This document shows, piece by piece, positions 49,903 through 54,598 of a stretch of DNA of 54,598 bases (the stretch's first letter is position 1; the number at the start of each line of letters is the position of its first letter). Source of the stretch: Rhodospirillaceae bacterium. Lineage in GTDB: Bacteria > Pseudomonadota > Alphaproteobacteria > SHVZ01. The notes under the pieces are model-generated. The model did not search any database. It had not been told where the DNA came from and worked only from the letters and a program-made list of their open reading frames with translations. The stretch covers positions 1 to 54,598 of the forward strand of contig JAEULB010000032.1 of NCBI GenBank assembly GCA_016792585.1, given 5' to 3'. The translations under genes were made by a program, and so were the position numbers.

Positions 49903-50862
49903 ATGGCGATTCTCGTCACCGGCGCCGCCGGCTTCATCGGATATCATGTCGCGAGGGCGCTGCTCGACCGGGGCGAACGTGTCCTTGGACTCGACAATCT
50001 GAGCCCATACTACGACCCAGCGTTGAAGAAGGCCCGGCTCGCCAGGCTCGAAGGGAAGGGCTTCTCGTTCCAGGCGCTCGATATCGCGCGGCGGGACGAG
50101 GTCGCGGAATTCGGGCGCGGGCATCCGGAGATCGATCGCATCGTCCATCTCGCGGCCCAGGCCGGCGTCCGGCACTCGCTCGAACATCCCTTCGACTATG
50201 TCGATGCCAACGTGACCGGGCACCTGTCCATGCTCGAACTCGGCCGCCATCTGCCGCGCCTCGAGAACCTAGTCTACGCCAGCTCGTCCTCGGTCTATGG
50301 CGGCAACACCCAGCTGCCGTTCTCGACATCCGACCGCACCGACGATCCGGTCTCCCTCTACGCCGCGACCAAGAAGGCGGGCGAGATGATGTCAGTCGCC
50401 TATGCGCGCCTGTTCGGCATCAAGGCGACCGGGCTCCGCTTCTTCACCGTCTACGGCCCTTGGGGCCGGCCGGACATGTCGGTGTTCCTGTTCACCAAGG
50501 CGATCCTCGAAGGCCGGCCGATCCAGGTCTTCAACAACGGCGACATGCGCCGCGACTTCACCTTCATCGACGACATCGTCCAGGGCGTGCTGGCGTCGCT
50601 CGATAGGCCGGCGCCGGGCCACCGCGTCTACAATCTCGGCAACAACCGGGCCGAGCCGTTGCTGCGCTTCATCGAGGTCATCGAGAAGGCCGCCGGCCGT
50701 AAGGCGATCGTCGAGCTCAAGCCGATGCAGAAGGGCGACGTGAAGGAGACCTTCGCCGACATCGAGGACGCGACCCGGGATCTCGGATTCAGGCCGACCA
50801 CGCCGATCGACATCGGCGTGCCCCGCTTCGTCGACTGGTACCGCGGCTTCTACAAGGTCTAG
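49903..50862 (+). CDS. NAD-dependent nucleotide-sugar epimerase (UDP-glucuronate 4-epimerase-like)
   Basis: This 319-residue extended SDR has the cofactor motif 'VTGAAGFIG' (5-13), 'NLSPYYDPALKKARLARLE' typical of UDP-glucuronate epimerases, Ser in 'YASSSSVYGGN' and the Y-x3-K pair in 'SLYAATKKAGE'. 'GLRFFTVYGPWGRPDM' and 'RRDFTFIDDIV' follow. It would interconvert UDP-glucuronate and UDP-galacturonate for capsule or LPS. ATG at 49903 has GAGG 4 nt upstream and fits the family start; the frame is open 60 nt farther without similarity. It converges with the acyl-CoA ligase gene, overlapping by 4 bp. Confidence 0.92.
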   Translation: MAILVTGAAGFIGYHVARALLDRGERVLGLDNLSPYYDPALKKARLARLEGKGFSFQALDIARRDEVAEFGRGHPEIDRIVHLAAQAGVRHSLEHPFDYVDANVTGHLSMLELGRHLPRLENLVYASSSSVYGGNTQLPFSTSDRTDDPVSLYAATKKAGEMMSVAYARLFGIKATGLRFFTVYGPWGRPDMSVFLFTKAILEGRPIQVFNNGDMRRDFTFIDDIVQGVLASLDRPAPGHRVYNLGNNRAEPLLRFIEVIEKAAGRKAIVELKPMQKGDVKETFADIEDATRDLGFRPTTPIDIGVPRFVDWYRGFYKV

Positions 50863-52655
50863 CCGCGGCCCTCGTACAGCGCATCGAGCTTCGCGCCGTA
50901 GGTCTTGCGGATCACGTGCCGGCGGATCTTGAGCGTCGGCGTCATCATCTCGTTCTCGAGGCTGAACGCCTCGGCCGAGAGAATGAACTGGCGGACGCGC
51001 TCGATCACCGAGAGGCGGCGGTTGACCCGGTCGACGGCGGCCGAGATCGTGGCGCGGAACTCCTTGTCGCCGACGAGCTGACTCAAGTCCTCCGGCTTGC
51101 CCTTCTCCTTGGCCCAGGCGAGCGCCCAGTCCTTGTCGGGAATGAGAAGCGCCACGATGAACGGCCGCTTGTCGCCGATCACCATCGCCTGGCCGATCTC
51201 GGGCTCGAGGGTAAGGAAGCCTTCGACCTTCTGCGGCGAGACGTTGTCGCCGCCGGAGACCACGATCAGGTCGCGCTTGCGGTCGGTGATCTCGATATAG
51301 CCGTCCTCGTCCATGCGGCCGATGTCGGCCGTATAGAGCCAGCCGTCCTTGATCGTGCGCGCCGTCGCCTCCGGATCGCCCCAGTAGCCCTGCATCACCA
51401 GCTCGCCGCGGACCAGGATCTCGCCGTCCTCGGCGAGCTTGACCTCGACGCCGTGCATCGCCGGGCCGACCGTGTGCAGCTTTATACGGTCGACCGGATT
51501 GACCGCGATCACCGGCGCCGCCTCGGTCTGGCCGTAGCCCTGCAGCAGGCGGACGCCGAGCGCGGTGAAGAAGAGGCCGACCTCGTAGTTCAGCGGCGCG
51601 CCACCGGAGACGAAGGCCTTGAGCCGGCTGCCGAAGCGAGCCGCCACCTTCTTGCGGACCAGAGCGTCGAGCACCTTGTTCTCGATGCGCTCCATGAAGC
51701 TGAGCGTGCCCGGGTGCTCGTACTGCTTGCGCCCGAGCGCCAGCGCCCTCTCGAACAGCTTTCGGCGGAAGGCCGGCATCTTCTCGAGCCCCTTGGCGAT
51801 GCGGCCGTGCATGACCTCGTAAAGACGAGGTACCGCGGTCACGATCGTCGGCCGCACCTCGGCCAGATTCTGCACCAGCGTGTCGGCGCCTTCGGCGTAG
51901 TAGATCTGCGCGCCGATCGCGATCGGGAAGAACTGGCCGCCGGAATGCTCGTAGGCGTGGCTCAGGGGCAGGAACGACAGGAAGATGTTGTCCTCGAGCC
52001 CGAGCGGCTTCAGCACCTCGATCGCGCCCTGGCAATTGCAGAGGATGGCGCCGTGGCTCAGCATCACGCCTCTCGGCGCTCCGCCGGTGCCCGAGGTGTA
52101 GATCACGCAGCTCGTGTCCGAGCGCTTGCGGGTGGCCGCCAGATGCTCGACGTCGTCGGGCTGGGCCTCGCCCTCCGTCAGCATCTGGTCCCAGACCGCC
52201 CAGCGGATCGGCGGGCGCGGCGGCTCTCCCAGCGGTTCCATCGCCACCAGGAACTCGACCGAAGGGGCCCGCGAGGCGGCCGGCACCAAACGCTGGGCAA
52301 GCTTGGCGGTCGAGACGATGACCGCCTTGGCGCCCGAGTTGTCGAGGATGTAGCGATGGTCGTCGACCGTATTGGTGGTATAGGCCGGCACCGTGATGCC
52401 GCCGGCGGCCATGATCGCCACGTCGGCGATCAGCCATTCCGGCCGGTTCTCGGAGATCAGGCAGACCCGATCGCCGGTCTGCAGGCCGCGGGCGCGCAGC
52501 GCACGCGACAGCAGGTTGGCCTGGCGGGCCGCCTCCGTCCAGCTGATCGGCTGGTAGGTCCCGTCGACCTTCCGCCACAGGAACGGCTTGTCGCCGTACT
52601 TCCGCGCCTGCTGGAAAAACAGGAGCGGGAGGTTCTGAACTCCGCTGAGATCCAT
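50859..52655 (-). CDS. Long-chain fatty acid-CoA ligase (AMP-binding)
   Basis: This 598-residue enzyme activates long-chain fatty acids to acyl-CoA through an acyl-AMP. The AMP-binding P-loop is 'VIYTSGTGGAPRGVMLSH' near residue 185, then 'YGQTEAAPVI' near 372, 'YTADIGRMDEDGYIEITDRKRD' (in parts) near 445 and the catalytic-lysine region 'NVSPQKVEGFL'. The form resembles FadD15/bubblegum-type ligases. The substrate chain length is not predictable. It is divergent from the M3 peptidase gene with a 77-bp spacer. Confidence 0.92.
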   Translation of the reverse strand: MDLSGVQNLPLLFFQQARKYGDKPFLWRKVDGTYQPISWTEAARQANLLSRALRARGLQTGDRVCLISENRPEWLIADVAIMAAGGITVPAYTTNTVDDHRYILDNSGAKAVIVSTAKLAQRLVPAASRAPSVEFLVAMEPLGEPPRPPIRWAVWDQMLTEGEAQPDDVEHLAATRKRSDTSCVIYTSGTGGAPRGVMLSHGAILCNCQGAIEVLKPLGLEDNIFLSFLPLSHAYEHSGGQFFPIAIGAQIYYAEGADTLVQNLAEVRPTIVTAVPRLYEVMHGRIAKGLEKMPAFRRKLFERALALGRKQYEHPGTLSFMERIENKVLDALVRKKVAARFGSRLKAFVSGGAPLNYEVGLFFTALGVRLLQGYGQTEAAPVIAVNPVDRIKLHTVGPAMHGVEVKLAEDGEILVRGELVMQGYWGDPEATARTIKDGWLYTADIGRMDEDGYIEITDRKRDLIVVSGGDNVSPQKVEGFLTLEPEIGQAMVIGDKRPFIVALLIPDKDWALAWAKEKGKPEDLSQLVGDKEFRATISAAVDRVNRRLSVIERVRQFILSAEAFSLENEMMTPTLKIRRHVIRKTYGAKLDALYEGRG

Positions 52656-52732
52656 TCACTCCCCATGCGGCCGTTGTTAGGGTCGGCCTTCACCCCATCT
52701 TAATAGCGTTCTACGCCTACGGGAGAGTGCAG

Positions 52733-54511
52733 ATGGCGAAGCGGGCCGCGACCGGGAAGTTGCCGACCTGGGATTTGAGCGATCTTTACCAGGGACCGGA
52801 CTCGCCCGCACTCAAACGTGATCTGGACCGGGCCGAGGCCGACGCCGGCTCATTCCGCCAGCGCTATCTCAGCCAGGTCGGGTCGCTCTCGGGCGCCGAT
52901 CTCGGGCGGGCCATCGCCGACTACGAGCGGCTCGACGAAGTCCTCGCCAAGGCCGGGTCCTATGCCAGCCTGCTGCATGCGACCGACATGGAGAGCGCCG
53001 AGGTCGGGCGGTTCTATCAGACCGTTCAGGAGCGCCTGACCAAGATCTCGACCGAACTCCTGTTCTTCACGCTCGAGCTCAACAAGCTCGACGACGCGGC
53101 GCTCGAAGAGAAGCTGAGGGAGCCTTCGGTTGCGAAATACCGGCCCTGGCTCCGCGATCTCCGCGTCTTCCGCCCGCACCAGCTCTCCGAGGAGATGGAG
53201 AAGCTGCTGCACGAGAAGTCGGTGACGGCCTACTCGGCCTGGGTGCGTCTCTACGACGAGACTCAAGCCGGCATGCGCTTCAGGCTCGCCGGCAAGGAGG
53301 TCACGATGGCCGGCGTGCTCGCCGGGATGACCGACAAGGACGGCAAGAAGCGCCGTGCCGCCGCCAAGGCGCTGTCGAAGGGCCTCAAGTCGGAACTCAA
53401 GCTCTTCGCCCTGGTCACCAACACGCTGGCGAAGGACAAGGAGATCGCCGACCGCTGGCGCAGCTACAAGCGGCCGATCTCCTCGCGCAACCTCGGCAAC
53501 AGGGTCGAGGACGAGGTGGTCGAGGCGCTGGTCTCGGCGGTGCAGGGCTCCTACCGGACGCTGTCGCACCGCTATTACATGCTCAAGGCCAAGTGGTTCG
53601 GCGTGAAGCAGCTGAACTACTGGGACCGCAACGCGCCGCTCCCCAGCGACGCCGACCGCAAGATCCCCTGGGACGAGGCGCAGTCGATCGTGCTCTCGGC
53701 CTATCGCAGCTTCTCGCCTAAGCTGGCCGACATCGGCCAGAGGTTCTTCGACAAGCCGTGGATCGACGCGCCGTCGAGGCCGGGCAAGTCGTCCGGTGCC
53801 TTTGCGCATCCGACCGTGCCGAGCGCGCATCCTTACCTGCTGCTGAACTATCTGGGGCGCACGCGCGACGTGATGACCCTGGCGCACGAGCTCGGCCACG
53901 GCGTGCACCAGGTGCTGGCGGCGGATCAGGGGCACCTGATGTGCGACACGCCGCTGACCTTGGCCGAGACCGCGTCCGTGTTCGGCGAGATGCTGACCTT
54001 CCGTTCTCTTCTCGATGCCGAGAAGAGTCCGAAGCGCCGGCGCGTTTTGCTCGCCTCCAAGGTCGAGGACATGCTGAACACGGTGGTGCGTCAGGTGGCG
54101 CTGCACTCGTTCGAGGCTGCGGTCCATGACGAGCGCCGAAGCGGCGAGCTCACGCCCGACCGGCTCGGCGAGGTCTGGATGGAGGCGCAGAAGGCTTCGC
54201 TCGGGCCCGCGATCCGCTTCGACGACGACTACCGCGTCTTCTGGGCCTATATCCCGCACTTCATCCACTCGCCCTTCTATGTCTATGCCTACGCCTTCGG
54301 CGACTGCCTGGTGAACTCGCTCTACGCCGTATACCAGGACGCGCATGAGGGCTTCGCCGCGCGCTATCTCGAGATGCTGAAGGCCGGCGGCACGCTCCGC
54401 CACAAGGAGCTGCTGGCGCCGTTCGGCCTCGACGCATCGAACCCCGAGTTCTGGTCCAAGGGGCTGCGCGTGATCGAAGGCTTCATCGACGAGCTCGAAA
54501 AGATGAAGTGA
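52733..54511 (+). CDS. pepF: M3 family oligoendopeptidase (PepF-like)
   Basis: This 592-residue cytoplasmic zinc peptidase cleaves short peptides internally. The zinc motif is HELGH at 385-389 ('LAHELGHGVHQVL'), with the third ligand in 'TLAETASVFGEML' about 30 residues later. The N-terminal half is all-helical, as usual for M3B ('LPTWDLSDLYQGPDSPALKRDL'-like start in parts). ATG at 52733 has GGGAG 7 nt upstream; a GTG two codons earlier is less likely. The next gene begins 1 bp after the stop, so the two are co-transcribed. Confidence 0.95.
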   Translation: MAKRAATGKLPTWDLSDLYQGPDSPALKRDLDRAEADAGSFRQRYLSQVGSLSGADLGRAIADYERLDEVLAKAGSYASLLHATDMESAEVGRFYQTVQERLTKISTELLFFTLELNKLDDAALEEKLREPSVAKYRPWLRDLRVFRPHQLSEEMEKLLHEKSVTAYSAWVRLYDETQAGMRFRLAGKEVTMAGVLAGMTDKDGKKRRAAAKALSKGLKSELKLFALVTNTLAKDKEIADRWRSYKRPISSRNLGNRVEDEVVEALVSAVQGSYRTLSHRYYMLKAKWFGVKQLNYWDRNAPLPSDADRKIPWDEAQSIVLSAYRSFSPKLADIGQRFFDKPWIDAPSRPGKSSGAFAHPTVPSAHPYLLLNYLGRTRDVMTLAHELGHGVHQVLAADQGHLMCDTPLTLAETASVFGEMLTFRSLLDAEKSPKRRRVLLASKVEDMLNTVVRQVALHSFEAAVHDERRSGELTPDRLGEVWMEAQKASLGPAIRFDDDYRVFWAYIPHFIHSPFYVYAYAFGDCLVNSLYAVYQDAHEGFAARYLEMLKAGGTLRHKELLAPFGLDASNPEFWSKGLRVIEGFIDELEKMK

Positions 54512-54512
54512 C

Positions 54513-54598
54513 GTGGCGGACGACGAGAACACGCTCGGCGGCCGCATCGCCCGCTACGCCCGCGTCGGCACCGCCGTCGGCGGGCTCGCCGCGCGCCT
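54513..54598 (+). CDS. Start of an AarF/ABC1/UbiB-like kinase gene (cut by the window end)
   Basis: Only about 28 codons are inside the window, from a GTG one base after the pepF stop. They read 'ADDENTLGGRIARYARVG' and then 'TAVGGLAARL'-like residues, the usual start of ABC1/AarF-domain atypical kinases found after M3 peptidase genes in alphaproteobacteria. Such proteins support ubiquinone synthesis or lipid homeostasis. The call rests on a very short stretch and the neighbour. Confidence 0.55.
   Translation, partial: MADDENTLGGRIARYARVGTAVGGLAAR

Noticed and set aside
50392..52659. 755-codon minus-strand frame overlapping the acyl-CoA ligase
   Set aside because: Arg/Gly/Pro-rich shadow in another frame of the ligase gene.

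Overview
The window is a GC-rich (about two-thirds G+C by eye), gene-dense piece of an alphaproteobacterial chromosome, most likely of the order Rhodospirillales or a close relative. The markers are the cell-cycle regulator GcrA, the nucleoid protein GapR (DUF2312), a class I lysyl-tRNA synthetase, a short-form HisG, UPF0262, DUF2948 and DUF1244 proteins, and a TAXI-type TRAP transporter. There is one tRNA gene (Thr, GGT) on the minus strand. I see no phage, transposase, integrase, CRISPR array or rRNA. The placement rests on gene content only.

Layout. 0-7.1 kb: a peptide/opine-type ABC solute-binding protein, gcrA, two tandem MlrC (M81) metallopeptidases, a double universal stress protein and msrA. 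7.2-12.1 kb: a small membrane protein overlapping a histidine kinase, tRNA-Thr, a 44-residue membrane microprotein, an ATP-grasp protein and an ETHE1-like metallo-hydrolase. 12.1-21.1 kb: a compact alphaproteobacterial housekeeping run, murA - DUF2948 - hisG - hisD - UPF0262 - LMW phosphatase - infA - maf - RNase E/G - yacG, with overlapping genes and an FAD oxidoreductase placed in the middle. 21.1-24.2 kb: a class IV aminotransferase facing a coxG-like/lysK pair. 24.3-31.4 kb: a TAXI TRAP transporter, nhaA with a structured leader, and a minus-strand set made of an unknown periplasmic protein, an NhaD-like antiporter and an SDR. 31.4-35.5 kb: an acyl-CoA dehydrogenase relative that looks like 3-sulfinopropanoyl-CoA desulfinase, a second histidine kinase, a PAS_5 protein and an inositol monophosphatase. 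35.6-39.7 kb: an OmpA protein with a Pro/Ala linker, a MotA/ExbB-like channel, a MotB/OmpA-like coiled-coil partner, DUF1244 and GapR. 39.7-47.7 kb: a RibD_C reductase, a SnoaL-like protein, a DMT exporter, and a minus-strand run of fused indolepyruvate:ferredoxin oxidoreductase, OpgC acyltransferase and two SGNH proteins. 47.8-54.6 kb: a three-PAS histidine kinase, a nucleotide-sugar epimerase, a long-chain acyl-CoA ligase, an M3 oligopeptidase and the first codons of an AarF/UbiB-like kinase.

Most promising for novelty: (1) the OpgC - SGNH - degenerate SGNH operon, which looks like an envelope O-acylation unit with a catalytic/pseudoenzyme pair; (2) the OmpA + MotA/ExbB-like + MotB-like cluster, an apparent non-flagellar ion-driven machine; (3) the nhaA leader, in which a CCTCG segment can pair either with a nearby CGAGA or with the ribosome binding site; (4) the desulfinase-like acyl-CoA dehydrogenase with Arg84 and Gln243 at the diagnostic sites; (5) four GANTC methylation sites within 115 bp upstream of gcrA.
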